DNA from: Nymphaea colorata
Taxonomy: Eukaryota; Streptophyta; Magnoliopsida; Nymphaeales; Nymphaeaceae
NCBI RefSeq assembly: GCF_008831285.2
Contig: NC_045143.1
Location: 14,471,151-14,535,150 of the forward strand
Length of the DNA: 64,000 nt
Direction: 5' to 3'
The notes under the pieces were generated by a model. It made no database searches, was not told the origin of the DNA, and was given only the letters and a program-made list of their open reading frames with translations. Of this stretch, positions 24,561-36,573 are shown in pieces (the first letter of the stretch is position 1; each line of letters starts with the position of its first letter). The translations under genes were made by a program, and so were the position numbers.

Positions 24561-25582
24561 TAGGGGTGGGCATCGGGCCGGGCCGGGCCGGGCCTGATCC
24601 ACCATGTTCGAGGCCCAGCCCAGCCCATTTTGTTAACTGGCGGGTCGGGCTGAGGAAGCTACTCACCCTTGACAGAAGCTTCAGTAATAAATCTAAATAT
24701 CACAAAGATAATAAGGAGAAACATAGAACTGAAAATATAGCAGAGTAAAGAAACGAGAGAGAGAAAGATAAACTGCAGAGTTAACTCAAAGCAAGTCAGA
24801 AGGTTAATTACTCACATATTTATACCAAAGAACACAAGGGAAGTCGTGAAAAAGACGGCCAAGGCAAATGTGCAGAGAAAGTTACAGAAAAAAAAAAACG
24901 AAACAAAGTAGACCACAGGAGAGAGTAAACAAATGCAACAAGTAAGTGAATCATATATAAGAGAAAAAAAAACATCTAGGCAGCAGGTAAGACTTCAAAG
25001 GCTGAAAGGAAAGGGATCAAATGCCCAGCAAGCTCTGCCACAAATGATCAAAGAAAAAGAGATCACCAAAGTAAGAAAGAGAAAAAAAGAAATGACGATG
25101 ATGATGACGAAGAAGAAGAAAACCACATAAGAGAGGACAAAAGACGATGGGTCATGCTTATCTCAGTTACTCTTTTTTTCAGTGAGCAGTGTGTACCTTC
25201 ACAAAGCAAAAGGGCGATGGTGGACCAGTGGCGGAGCGGCGAAAGGGCAACGGTGGCCCAGTGGTGGAGCGGAGACGGTGGCGGTGGCGGACTGGTTGGG
25301 TGTGGAGACGGTGGCGGTGGCACACGGTCTTTCCCTGTCTCTACCTCCTTCTATGGCTCTATCGCAGCTGCAAAAAAAATGCGATTAGGGGAAGGCCTGC
25401 GTTCTCTTGACCTAACGGGCCGTCGGGCCGGGCACAATATGTGATAACCGGGCCCAACCCGTTAAGATCTTGGGCCGGACTGGGTGCAATCAATGATAAA
25501 CCGATAGCAAATTTCTTCGACCCGGACCCAGCCCGTACTGGGCCGGGTACTCGATGGTGATCCGGCCCGGTGCCCAGGCCTA
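24561..25582. mobile_element. Non-autonomous hAT-type element (1,022 bp)
   Basis: Exact 8-bp target duplication TTCTTAAT at 24553-24560 and 25583-25590. Terminal inverted repeats TAGGGGTGGGCATCGGGCC and, from the right end, TAGGCCTGGGCACCGGGCC (about 16 of 19 identical). Subterminal DNA is packed with GGGCC and CCCGG words. No transposase motif inside; the centre is A-rich and GGC/GGTGG-rich and only shadow frames are open. The ends and 8-bp duplication fit hAT. Confidence 0.85.
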
Positions 25583-25649
25583 TTCTTAATAGAACAGTAC
25601 CCAATTGAGGAATAAGATGAGAAGCTGGTGGTTTGAGAGCCACATGTTC

Positions 25650-25957
25650 TCATGCTTCATAGTTTTTAAAAGTCCGATTTGGATCAGATTTGCATGTGAT
25701 TTAAAAGTCATATTCTAATTGGATTTGGATATGACTTAAAAGTTGAATTCAGATGTAACTTAAAATTCGGATTCAGATCAAATTCAAATATAACTTAAAA
25801 ATTAGATTCAGATCAGCTGCGGATGTAGATTTTAAAGATATTCAGATATGGTATAAGTTTTTTTTCATATACATTCAAATCCAAGTTTAAATCCAAATAT
25901 ATGAATATCCGAAAAATCAAATATGATAAAAGGTATATCTGATCCATTGACATCCCT
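25650..25957. repeat. Repeat with internal ~35-bp units and TTGACATCCCT end
   Basis: Four to five imperfect units built on ACTTAAAAGTT followed by GATTCAGAT, ending in CATTGACATCCCTA, the reverse of the terminus at 20361. Probably a decayed MITE of that family. No left end fixed. Confidence 0.5.
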
Positions 25958-26026
25958 AAACATAACTAATTTTCAAGTTTGATGCATGAGATAATAAGAT
26001 AATGTTTTTGTTCTTAAACCAGGTAA

Positions 26027-26173
26027 TAGAGCCATTATGTGAGTATTTTATGAATCTGCCTTAAAGATTGGGGTAAATTGATATTGAAATACTAAAATTA
26101 ATGTTCCATGAATCTGGTTTGATCTTTAGGTCACATTCGTGAGACATTCACAAAACGTCTGCCAAATGATCCA
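26027..26173. mobile_element. Harbinger-type MITE, chain member 1
   Basis: 147 bp between TAA at 26024-26026 and TAA at 26174-26176. Ends are inverted and diverged: GCCATTATGTGAGTATTTTA and, from the right, ATCATTTGGCAGACGTTTTG. The interior has the TGAATCTG and TTCCATGAATCTG words found in the other copies. TAA duplication and GGnnnGTTTGG-like ends fit the Tourist/PIF-Harbinger class. Confidence 0.55.
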
Positions 26174-26176
26174 TAA

Positions 26177-26311
26177 GGTGTAGTTTGGTAGTTGAAACAC
26201 TTTATGAGTAGATTAAGTTGGATTCATAGAACACTAGAATCAGGTATCCATGAATTTGCTTCAATGTATTCATGGAACATTCACAAAGTATTCCATTTAC
26301 TAAATGACCCA
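26177..26311. mobile_element. Harbinger-type MITE, chain member 2
   Basis: 135 bp between TAA at 26174-26176 and TAA at 26312-26314. Left end GGTGTAGTTTGGTAGTTGAA; right end read inward GGGTCATTTAGTAAATGGAA. The internal GGATTCATAGAACACTAGAA and GAACATTCACAAAG match the family. Confidence 0.6.
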
Positions 26312-26314
26312 TAA

Positions 26315-26466
26315 GGAACCATTTAAGAATACTAACACTATAATGCATCTGCATCAAAAATTGGTTAGATTCATTGAACACTTTAAAAAGTATTCCATGA
26401 ATCTGCCCTACTTTTTGGGGCAGATACGTGAAACAATAACATATTGTTATTTTTCCAAACAACCCA
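26315..26466. mobile_element. Harbinger-type MITE, chain member 3
   Basis: 152 bp between TAA at 26312-26314 and TAA at 26467-26469. The right end read inward starts TGGGTTGTTTGG, the family's usual terminus; the left end GGAACCATTTAAGAATAC is more diverged. The middle carries ATTCCATGAATCTGCCC. Confidence 0.55.
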
Positions 26467-26479
26467 TAAAGGTTCATCA

Positions 26480-28130
26480 TTTCTCACATATATCTTCCTA
26501 ACTAATTTGTGTGGATTTAATTAAAATTTTCTTGATTAATGTACCATGTCATACTTAATTGTGAAACTTTGTTTGCTTGTCTAGATGGTGGATAAACCAT
26601 GAACATAGAAACAAAAGCTGCAATTGGACCAGAGAATGCAATCTAGTTATAAATCTCATTCTATGCCCAAATACCATTTAGACAAACCACATCCTCTTTC
26701 TTCAACATATATATAGTAGAAATTACCTAGAAGTACATTTTGTGAAAATAGTTCTGCAACCATCAAGATGATAATCTTCCCTATTAATTCCAGAAGGTGA
26801 TGGGGTTGAGTGCGTCCAAAGTGGTACGCCACTTGCATCTTTGAATTCTGTTTTGTTTAGCAATCCATCTTTTTATCCAACTTACTTTTCATCTAGTTGG
26901 AATCATTTTCTTATATTCTCTTAGATATATTGCACAATATAATAGTAAAGTAGAGTGTAGTAACATATATATAATCTGGTTGTCGAAGGGTTATAGGAAC
27001 CATTCAAATACAAACTTGCTGAGTCATGTGATGGACTTGCTTAAAAAATATGGTGCTGCCCAGTTATTATTCCTATGACAGCTAAAATGATTTCACTTAA
27101 TGTGAGGCATGGGTAGAATGGGGAGTCTTTTTCCTGGAAATTGTACTTTATAACATTCTTTTTTTTAATTATAAACATGATTTTATATTCATTTAATACC
27201 AATGCATTAATGCCCTTGAATTTTATGTTTTTGATACTCCTTTTTATTTACGGCCCTTTATTTGTTAAATTGACTCCAATTTTAAAGCTCATCTACGTTG
27301 AAATTATTGGTGTTCCAGTATCTAGTCTAAAAACATCATTAACTACTACATCATTGGTTGGAAAATTGATTTATATGTATTTTGTTGGTCTAAACATTTA
27401 GCAATGACTTCTAAGACGTGAATGATGTGTTGCTTGGATTATTATGTGGCCTATGTCAATGCCCTTTACTAGTAAAAGAAATGTGTTCTACAATGATTTT
27501 ACATGGAAACAAAGTCTATTGTTTACTATTATTAATATTATAGTTGTTGTAATCGCCGTCCGCGTCATCATCATTATTAATTTCTTTAAGCAAAAAATTT
27601 TCTTTCCTAAAGTAGGAAAAGGAACCCATTCTGGGCATATCACCTTCATGCTTTTGCTGTCTACTTCTTTTTTGGAACAACCAAAACCTGGATACAATTT
27701 GCTCCTTCTCTACATACCTGTCCATTTATAGGTGTGGAGGATGTGTGTAAGGAGGCCAAAGAAGATTCTCCTTTTCATGTGTAGGTTTAGATGTCTTCTT
27801 CCTTCATCTACTGTTCACTTTCTCTTTCCCTGTTTGTCTGATCTCCCTAGGTTGAATGTGTTTTAATTTGTCTGCAAGGTTAATTTGTTTCTTTGTTTCC
27901 TTCCCTTTCAATTCTTCGCATTCATATGACTTTTTAAGGACCTTAATTTGGTGCCCTGTTGCTTCCTCCACTTCAAAAAATTAATTTTACTTTCCATGGG
28001 CTTTTGCTTACTAATTTGTTCAAATTCCTTGAACCTTGGCTCTATATATAAGGGAGAAAAAACCAGATCCATTATACACACACACATATATATAGACATG
28101 TACCCATGAAGGACACCAGGCCTGGAGGGA
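26480..28130. other. AT-rich intergenic DNA, nothing recognised
   Basis: Short hydrophobic open frames such as 27141-27401 reflect T-rich composition. No family motif, terminal repeat or RNA gene seen. Confidence 0.4.
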
Positions 28131-28138
28131 TCCAGCTT

Positions 28139-28140
28139 CA

Positions 28141-28219
<79 letters not shown>
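28139..28219. repeat. Compound (CT)n-(TA)n microsatellite
   Basis: About 13 CT units followed by about 28 uninterrupted TA units, the longest simple repeat of the window. Confidence 0.95.
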
Positions 28220-28222
<3 letters not shown>

Positions 28223-28612
28223 CTTGTCATGCTATCCTGGTTTCCTGCATAAGAACATCAAAACTGTTGCTAATCACATGGGTGTGGGTGGAGAATGCAG
28301 TATAGTTTAGACAAGTTGAATTAAAACAAATGTGGAACAAGGGTCTGGTAGGTGTGCATGTGTGTGTTTTCTATAAAATGTATTGAAAAACGTATGTGTT
28401 CTATAAAATATGAAAATATTTATGACATTGACTTTGTTAGTGTTTTTATATATTAAATTTTAAGATATTAAGACACCATTTGGATTTAAATAATCTTTAA
28501 AGTTTGTATCATATCTATTTTTGGGTTCTGATTTTACATACAAGTAGATCTATGCATTATTTCCTAATAGCAGGCCATTCCTTGAACTCTAGAAGGATAT
28601 AAAAGGCCCTTA

Positions 28613-28748
28613 GAGGCTGTTTGGCATGATGAACACTGTATGAATGTTCTATGAATCTACTCCCACTATTGAGGTAGATTCATGAACCACTTGATTTAAG
28701 GCAGGTTCATGGAACATTCACACAATGTTCCTCATGCCAAACAACCAC
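28613..28748. mobile_element. Harbinger/Tourist-type MITE (136 bp)
   Basis: Target duplication TTA at 28610-28612 and 28749-28751. Long terminal inverted repeats of about 45 bp: left GAGGCTGTTTGGCATGATG, right read inward GTGGTTGTTTGGCATGAGG, continuing with GAATGTTC in both. Almost the whole element is inverted repeat, so it can fold into a hairpin. It is the best-preserved member of the family at 26027-26466. Confidence 0.8.
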
Positions 28749-29049
28749 TTAATACTAACAAACTTGAAGAGGATGCATTAAGTGCTATGAATACATGATG
28801 AATGATATTTGCTCTGTTACATGGAGGCACTTTACCTATGCAGACTAGATATACCTTAATATATTTTAGGTTGACTGAAAAAAAGTTAGAAATCCAGTGT
28901 TCGCCACCTGCACCACATACAGTGAACCATGTCTATGCAACAACCATCAATTCATGTGGCAACCATTCAAACATGGATTTTCAAAAATCTTATTGTCTTC
29001 AAACCAAATGCAATTCGGATTTATTTTGAGCAATTGGTTGATTAGGGGA

Positions 29050-29155
29050 TGTTTGGCAGCTGGGGCATTATGTGAGTATCACATGAATCCATCCAAAAAT
29101 TGAGGTATATTCAAGAAACACTAGAATTAATGTTCCACGAATCTGACCCAATCAC
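29050..29155. repeat. Partial MITE, left end only
   Basis: GGGATGTTTGGCAGCTGGGGCATTATGTGAGT opens like the chain MITEs and continues with CACATGAATCCATCC and AATGTTCCACGAATCTGACC. No right end. Confidence 0.5.
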
Positions 29156-29499
29156 AAACGAAATTCTTCCCAGGTTCGAGTAGTCATGACTCACTCTGTT
29201 TAGTGATTGAGTTGTGTAATGGAAGAGCCTCCATAACTATTACGACTTAAAAGCACCTCCTTCAACCAGGAGTATGACTGCTCATATCGAAAAAACGACC
29301 CATGACCAAATCTTGGGCCGATTTGGTGTCCAGTGACCTCAAGTAGGATGGCGATGTTGCTGAAACATTGGAAATGCAAAAGGTGGGTGACCAGATAGAG
29401 GATCCTTATTTCTAACACAGTTCTTTAAAAACTGAATGAACCTTACAAATGGACTGCAATAGCAAGTTTTGGATGAAATTTGGAAAAAAAGAGCATGTT

Positions 29500-30890
29500 A
29501 CTCGTTTATAATGGAGGGATGAAGATATTATGGATTGAGGTTAGAAATCTCAAATTCTTATTTTTAGGAAAGGGTTCTTCCTCTTCATGTGGATAGTGAA
29601 GCCGAGCTTCAATGTAATAAGAAAATGGGCATAGAGATTGGTGGAAGAACATTGGTGGCTGGGAGGTGGTTCCCCAAAGATTATATAGGAATTGAAGAAT
29701 CTCTTAGGGTCCTTTCTAGATTCAGTTGTCAAACTTGCCTTCTTATGGAGTAGAACAATATTTCTAGCCATTGCTAGTGCATGGAGAGTTGTCTTCCTAT
29801 TTGAAGATGAAGGTACCCATTCGATGCTAAGGGTTGGTTTCGCTATACTCTGCATTGAAATCCACTTACAGTTTTCCCCCAAATCACAAGTAGACTTAGC
29901 TTTGGGTGATGGAGAGGTTTGTTGCTAGGCAATCATCTATGAAAGTTCAATTAAATTTTGTACAAATTGTAAAGTTAGCTGTCATTCAATTGAAAGTTGT
30001 AGGATGATTCAATGGGAACCCAATGTGCATCCTACGGTAAAAGAAATTAGTGAAGGGTGGACTGCAACGAAGATCTCTCGTAAGGTTGGAGAAAGCTGAT
30101 ACCTAATAGAATGAAGATGAAAGACTCAACAACTATGAGCAAATATGATGCAACTCATGTTTTTAAGTAAGACAACCTTTATGGAAAGTAAAAGATTTGA
30201 GGCCTTATCACAAAAAAAAAAAAGTTGTTGATGAAGATAGTTTGGGGGTCTCCCTTGCTATCAATAAGGAAGATGATGGTGTGAATAACATGATCATGAC
30301 TACAGTTTGTTCACACCCTCCTGCGAAGGGGAGTCATGTGAAGTAGCAAAATTTGAAATTAGAATTTTAAAAAAATTTCAAGAGAAAGGGATCTGCCCAT
30401 CATAATTAGGCCAAGGACTAAGTAATCTGTATTGGAGTGATGTAGAAGCTATCTTTCTCAAGAGAAGTGAGATATACAAGATGATTAGAGAAATGCAGAA
30501 TGTTAACTAATGACATAGATACATTTGGACAACAACAACATTGAAATGGTGCTTATTATTGGTGCTGCATTGAAGAATATTAACCCACGATAGAGTGACA
30601 AGGTTTGGTATACAATTCCCAAATAGATCTCGTTCTGTTCGGAGTGGATTGGCTTCATGTTTAATGTTCTCGTTAAGGAGATTATGTCAGTTCATGAGGC
30701 TATCAAGTAGTGGTGGAAGATGAAATTTTGTCTTAGATGGATTAGACGATGTTGGTTGTTATGTTTTTTAATGGGTGTATGGAGCATTTGGAGAGGCAGG
30801 AATGAGATTGCACATGATCTACATCTTATATCTAAAGATGATTTGAAAGGTAGGACATGGAGAGAGATCTCGAACATGTTCATAAATGCT
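29500..30890 (+). mobile_element. LINE remnant with ORF1 zinc knuckle and RT zinc-binding domain
   Basis: Plus strand. At about 29835-30003 the frame reads RVGFAILCIEIHLQFS, then after a stop an exact CX2CX4HX4C knuckle (FCTNCKVSCHSIESC, 29956-30000), the DUF4283/zinc-knuckle arrangement of plant LINE ORF1. At about 30595-30870 follows the RT zinc-binding type end of ORF2, with WWKMKFCLRW and LMGVWSIWRGRNEIAHD. Endonuclease and RT are missing, so a large internal deletion separates the two. Many stops. Boundaries approximate. Confidence 0.6.
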
Positions 30891-30899
30891 ACCTAGAGC

Positions 30900-32630
30900 A
30901 ACAAAGCAAAACAAGGCATCTACATTGTGTGGGCTCCAAGCATAAGGCCATATCCATGTCCTCGGTTTGCTAACATGCATATGATCGTCCAGTCCATCTA
31001 TGTTTGGAAGGTAGGTAGTCAAAAAGTTGATTTGTTTTTGTAAAGGTCAAAACTGTATATCAAAGATGGCAGACATCAGCTTTGTATATAAAGCCCAAGC
31101 CTAGACAACATTGGACTTCTTGTACAATTTAATTGTCTCGCTATGTGGTTATCATGGGAGAACTGGATTAGTGGCAGGTCTAACAAGTTGGAGAAAGAAA
31201 ATATTTTCTATTCTTAAGATTTTGGAATGTGGAGACGTATAGTGTGACTTTCTCTTGGAAAATTTTGTAGTCCTTAAAACAAATCCAGTTCTGTGTGTGG
31301 TCTTCTTGACCAATTCCCCTTAACTCCTCCTAAGAGGGGATTTTGCAATGACTTTCTTTTCAGGATCTTTTTATGTAGGGACATAATTTTCTTTGTTCCT
31401 GCCTTTTATTTTTTGTTCTAGGACTTTCTTGTTATTCTTTATTTTTTGTTACAATGTCTTTTTGGGGGCCTTTCCAAATAGTAATGAAACATAATCTGAC
31501 ATAAACTTTGAGGCAGATTTATGGGAACTCGAAGAGTATTTCTACTGCCAACTACCTCATTTTTTGGCAATGTACTAGACTAAGTTCAGTGAGATGAAAG
31601 AAATCAAATTTTGGGATTTAGGCTTAAAATTATGGCATGGGTTCATGTGAAATCCTGGCTTGATAAAGCTGTCACTTCCTAATCCAAATTTAGTGTTGAA
31701 TGTTGAGTGCTCATCGAAAAGGGAAACAGGTCCACTTTTAATCCTTTAACCACATTGGAAATTTGATATACATTTTCATAGATCTAATCACGATATTTTG
31801 AGTGTGAAAATCACACTAGAAGTACTTTGGTACTTGCACTAATTATTTAATTAATATGCACCAAGATCATTTGACATGTTTCCAAATAAAATGGCAAAAT
31901 CTCTAGACTTAAATTAAATTTTGTTTGTTTCACTAAAAATTAGGATTTGAGCATTTAAATTGTACACCAAAAACAGGGGCTAAAACTCCAGAAGAATGAA
32001 TCTTTGGTGCCATCTTTAAGAGCAGACCGGTTCCAAGCATCAAAGTAATTTGATGCTTTGACCCACTTTGAGATGAGAAAGAACCTTTGTTAAATTGAAA
32101 TGGAATTGACTATGAGGCTTACCTACAGTAAAAAAAAAGATGGCCAAGTAGGCAATGGTTTATGTTCATGTCTCCATAAATGTACGGCTAGCACGGACCC
32201 TTTGAAGGGATTAGGCTAATATGTTTTACATAACAACAAGTATTTGGTGATCCAATATTGACCCTAGCATTTGAGATCCTATAATAAATCAACGGTGGCT
32301 GAAATTTTGGGCTGATAAGGGCATTATTTTGAAAGCTCTTATACCTCTTAATGGGCACAAATGAATAGTTAAAAGGACCCATGTCAAAATAAAGAAAATT
32401 AGTGGGATCGGTGTGGCCAACTCGCCATACTAGTGCACATATCGCTTTGCTACTAGTATAGATGGTGGGCAATGCAAGCGCTCAAGAGTGCTATTGTTTT
32501 CTTGTACTTACTAAGAACTAATTGTTGGTTTGGCCTACCTTGGGTTTTAATAACTTTTGAGCTCACTTTTACTAGTATGTTGTAGGACATTTTTAATAAG
32601 ATAGGGTGATGCGTGTTTGTGCCTTCATAT
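30900..32630. other. AT-rich intergenic DNA, nothing recognised
   Basis: No gene seen. A weak MITE-like fragment at about 31505-31575 carries GAGGCAGATTTATGGGAAC. Confidence 0.35.
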
Positions 32631-32635
32631 TGAAC

Positions 32636-32720
32636 CTTCAAGGTGTGTTTGGTAGTAGAGACATTCTTGTGAGTGTCACATGAATCTTCCCATAAAAGTT
32701 GGGGCATATTAGAGCTCATA
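32636..32720. repeat. Partial Harbinger-type MITE
   Basis: AAGGTGTGTTTGGTAGTAG followed by TGAGTGTCACATGAATCTTCC, matching the left half of the family. It ends at GCTCATAAG without a full right terminus. Confidence 0.5.
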
Positions 32721-32724
32721 AGAT

Positions 32725-35700
32725 CAGCTTGGAAGGTTCAAGACAAATTTTCCATTGAAAATGGATAGGGTTACACAACATTTTTTTGGTTGTATAAATG
32801 GGATTGCAAGTTCCCTAAGGAGGTGAATCCTTCACTGGTTGCAATCCACATTTTCAATCTGTGGGGGAAAACAAGGAAGTAAGGACAATATGAAAAGGAA
32901 AAGGAGGGTTGCATGGAGTAAAGCAAAGAAGAGGGAGAGAGAGGAAGTGATGGAGAGGGAAGGAGAGAGAATGGAGGATAGACAACAGTGTTCATAAGTA
33001 GTTGCTAATGCCCTTTTGGTGACTAATTTGTAATGACAACATATTTTAAATTTTTTGGCTTTTTGACGTTTGGCATATTAGAATCATTTAATTGATGCTC
33101 CCATATGGCTAAAAATTAAAAATCTGCCATTAAAAATTAGTCATCATAGTAGCACTAGTGACAATTTATTGTGACCAAAGGTTCATGGTACTTTTAGTAA
33201 TGGTTTAGAGTGCTTTTAATGATGAATTTTTTATTTTTAATCATTCAACAACATCCAACACTTGGAAAACCACGTTGCTTTTCATAAGAAGGCATAGGAC
33301 ACAATATTGAATCTCAATGGCCCACAATCACAATGACTTAGTTGACCATAGCCACAATGGCTTTCATTGGTACCTAAATTTGTCAAAGGCGAACATTTGG
33401 CAACATAAGGAAAATGATGTATGAACAATCTCATAACTCGAGAAGGAGAAAAGGGAAAGAGTTGATTTGGCGTCCCACATCAGGGCTTAACTTCATGCTT
33501 GTTTGCGGTTTTTTTGGGCAGCTTGATTGATTGATTAAGAAGGTTTTTCTTGATCTTCTCCATTTTCCCAATTAATCGTATTCTTTTTGGACCTTTGCAG
33601 TGGCATTGATTCACATCAATAGTTGAAGAAGATGACAGATATGGTGCAATATAGTTAATTATGGAGAGACCACATAGAATGTCGTCTCTATCTTCAAAAT
33701 GAAGGGGGTTTCTTGGTATATTTGGATGTATGCAAACTATAAGGTTTAATTACTCAATATTGAAAATTTCTAACAAAAAAAATATGACATAGAATCTTTA
33801 CCATCAAAGCAAAATAAACGGAAACATCAAACTCTAGTTCTATCATTCTGCATAATTTTAGAATCACCCAAACAAATCCTTAATTTTTTAAATTAAATAC
33901 TCAAAATAGTGCATAAATTACCCACATTTTATATCATAGGTAGTGCTATCCACAAAATGTAAAATTTTATATGAGTTACACCTCATAATCATAAGACCAT
34001 AGGAGCACATTTGATAATAAAAATATTGTGTTTTCAGAATATACATTCTCAAAATACATTATTTAGAAACATAATATGTTTGTTCCCAAAAATATGGTGT
34101 GACTATGAATGTTATTTCTATACCCAACAATCAAACTTTGAGCATAATCATACCACATTCTCTGAAACAAAATTGTAGCATTTTAAAAGCGCATGCTATA
34201 GAAATTTTGTTCTAATAGTATAATTTTCTTCTTACCAAATATTTACTAAATAATCCCAATATATACCTTAGCAGTTTTTTTATAAAACTAGCTAGGAAGA
34301 ACACTTAATGTTATTGAATGATAATAAAAGTCTACAACAAATTAAGAAGAAAGAAAATGGAACAGGAACTCAAAAGCCAAAATCCATTCCATCGCTGCAA
34401 TCCTATAGTAAGGAAAGCACCTCTTGAGTGGTCATTTCCATTTACCATTGTTGGATCTAATGGTCAACTCATTAGTGGGACCAGGAATCCTGCTAAGCAT
34501 TCCACTTAATTAATAATTTGCATTCACAAAAATTCCAACCTCCCAATTGCTACCAATTTTGGACTGCTAAAATTTCCATACCTACCATAAAACAGTAACA
34601 CGTCTGTAGAACCCATCAACTAAAAATGAATCCCACCTCAACCGTCTATTCCAGTTTTAACTTTGGTCATCAAAATGGGTTGAACACATGAGTTGATAAC
34701 CAAAATAGATTTGCCTTGGCCACAACAGTTGACCACATTTGATTAAAAATAACACCACTAAAAATCAGCCAAATATCCCGATTAGTATCATCAACTGATT
34801 TCTTGACCATGTCTGGACCACACCATTGCCCAAGGTCTAAGGTTGCACTATAAAAAAAAACTTGTTTTTATTGACCTAGAAGAAACGTCATTAAGAATCC
34901 AAAAATGTAAGTAAATTTTGTGTTGACATAGTGCCTGATGCGAAAGTAGGCATTAGTAAAAATGCCATCACTGAAACCTTTATCAGCGTGCTCCAACATG
35001 TCAGTAAATTGGGTAACATTACTGAAATTTCAGCATCAAGAAACCCAATCAATGATTATAAAAATAATTTATATTGGCATTTACTTTCGTCATTACACCA
35101 CATGATTATTGACACAAGCTTATCATGGACGTACCTTTGCATCACAAAATGCTTATAGTAGCATCATTCACACATTAGTAAATCATATTTTATTAATGTT
35201 TGGCATTCGTTAGGACATGTTCATATTGTAGTTACATCTTTTTGCATCAATAGATGTTTTTTTATTATGTTATATGTTACAAAATTTCAATATTGGATAC
35301 ATACAAAAAAAATATCAAATTGGCAAGTATTGACATTAATACATTCAAACATGCAAAGGAATATGTGATCCCCAAATTCTTTCATAATAAAGTGTCCATG
35401 CTCTTATGATCAAGGAAATTATGAATACCTGCAATATCAACATAGTTTTATATTAGCTAGGCAACTAGTCAGATCATTATGTTACATCCAATGATTCAAC
35501 AACAAGCATTCATTGCTTTAATCAATATGTTCTTCAACAACAAACATTCATTGGAAAGGCCAATAGGTTTAATTGTAAGGAGAGCCATACTAAACACTCC
35601 CTAGGTAGGCAAAGCAGATTACCCTTGAAAGGGAGAATTGCTGGTTGCACTGGAGTGGTGCCATTGAGCAAGGAAGTGCCAAGTGAATCCACATTACTAA

Positions 35701-35730
35701 CGAATGCAAACACTTTCAATGTGGTTTGAA
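32725..35730. other. AT-rich intergenic DNA, no gene seen
   Basis: No protein family or complete element recognised. The final 200 bases (35534-35730, minus strand) may be the C-terminal end of a copia polyprotein interrupted by the Harbinger element. Confidence 0.35.
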
Positions 35731-35734
35731 CAAT
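35534..35734 (-). pseudogene. Possible copia polyprotein C-terminal relic
   Basis: The minus-strand frame next to the Harbinger left end reads IVQTTLKVFAFVSNVDSLG and then TSLLNGT, which resembles the segment that follows ADxxTKAL in copia RNase H/C-terminal regions. The matching N-terminal part lies beyond the right end of the Harbinger element at 41105-41340. Plausible but weak alone. Confidence 0.35.
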
Positions 35735-35855
35735 CAATCCTTTGTTTGGTCGATTAATTGGAAAGGATGGAAAGGAAAGGAAATTAAAAAGTCTGTTTGC
35801 TTGCAAAGGGAGGGAATGGAAAGGGAGGGAAAGGGAAGAAAAATGTAATGTAAAA

Positions 35856-35883
35856 CCAATCCCTCCAAAATTGGAGGGATTGG
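35856..35883. repeat. 28-bp near-perfect palindrome
   Basis: A 13-base arm, CCAATCCCTCCAA, is followed by AA and then by its exact reverse complement. It lies in the subterminal purine-rich zone of the Harbinger element. Confidence 0.85.
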
Positions 35884-36445
35884 GAAGGAAAGGAAACGTT
35901 ACCTCCTTTCTGCCATCTATACCATTTCCACCCACCCGACTCTATCTCTATCAAGAGTACGAGACCAGTTACCATAATTATATCATCATTTGTGAAGGGT
36001 CAGAGAGAAAGGAGTTTGGTCGCTCTGGTTTCTTCGTGCAATCACTTGACCAGTCTCGCTCGTTCCTCGAGAGGTGTATTTTTCATTGCTGCATTTTTCA
36101 TTCTTTTCTTCTTTGACTATTATAGCAGATTCCCAGTTGAATTGAGTTGTTCCTATGCTTTTTGTTGTTACGTTTCCCATTATTTTAGCCGATACATGTG
36201 ATTTAGAAACTTCCTGCGATAATTTCTTTGCAATCTTGCTGAGTAGAAAAGTAGATTAGCTTGTTCTTTCTACTTTGATCAGTTCAAACTACTTGGTATG
36301 CTTCTTCTGTGTCGTTGTCCCCCTTCCCCTTCTCTTTTCTGACCATTCTTTTCTCCTATTTTCTGCTGCTACTGCTTTTGTTTCCCCTCCTCCTCCTCAG
36401 TCTCTTCTCCATTTCATTCTGCATTGTAGAAGTTTTGAATGACAT

Positions 36446-36573
36446 CTGATATAAAGTGATGACGAAATTAGGTAGGTAAGACATCCTTGGAATGGTGGTT
36501 AATGAGTTTCTGATATAAAGCGATGACAAAGTTAGGTAGGTAAGTCATCCTTGGAATGGTGGTTAATGAGTTT
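36446..36573. repeat. 64-bp tandem duplication inside the Harbinger element
   Basis: Two adjacent copies beginning CTGATATAAAG and ending GTTAATGAGTTT, differing at about four positions. Upstream of the transposase relic, so probably in its leader. Confidence 0.85.

Noticed and set aside
34846-35160. Possible CACTA-type element (CACTATAA... to ...TTATAGTAG)
   Set aside because: Ends match for about eight bases only, the right end is not TAGTG, and no 3-bp target duplication is visible.
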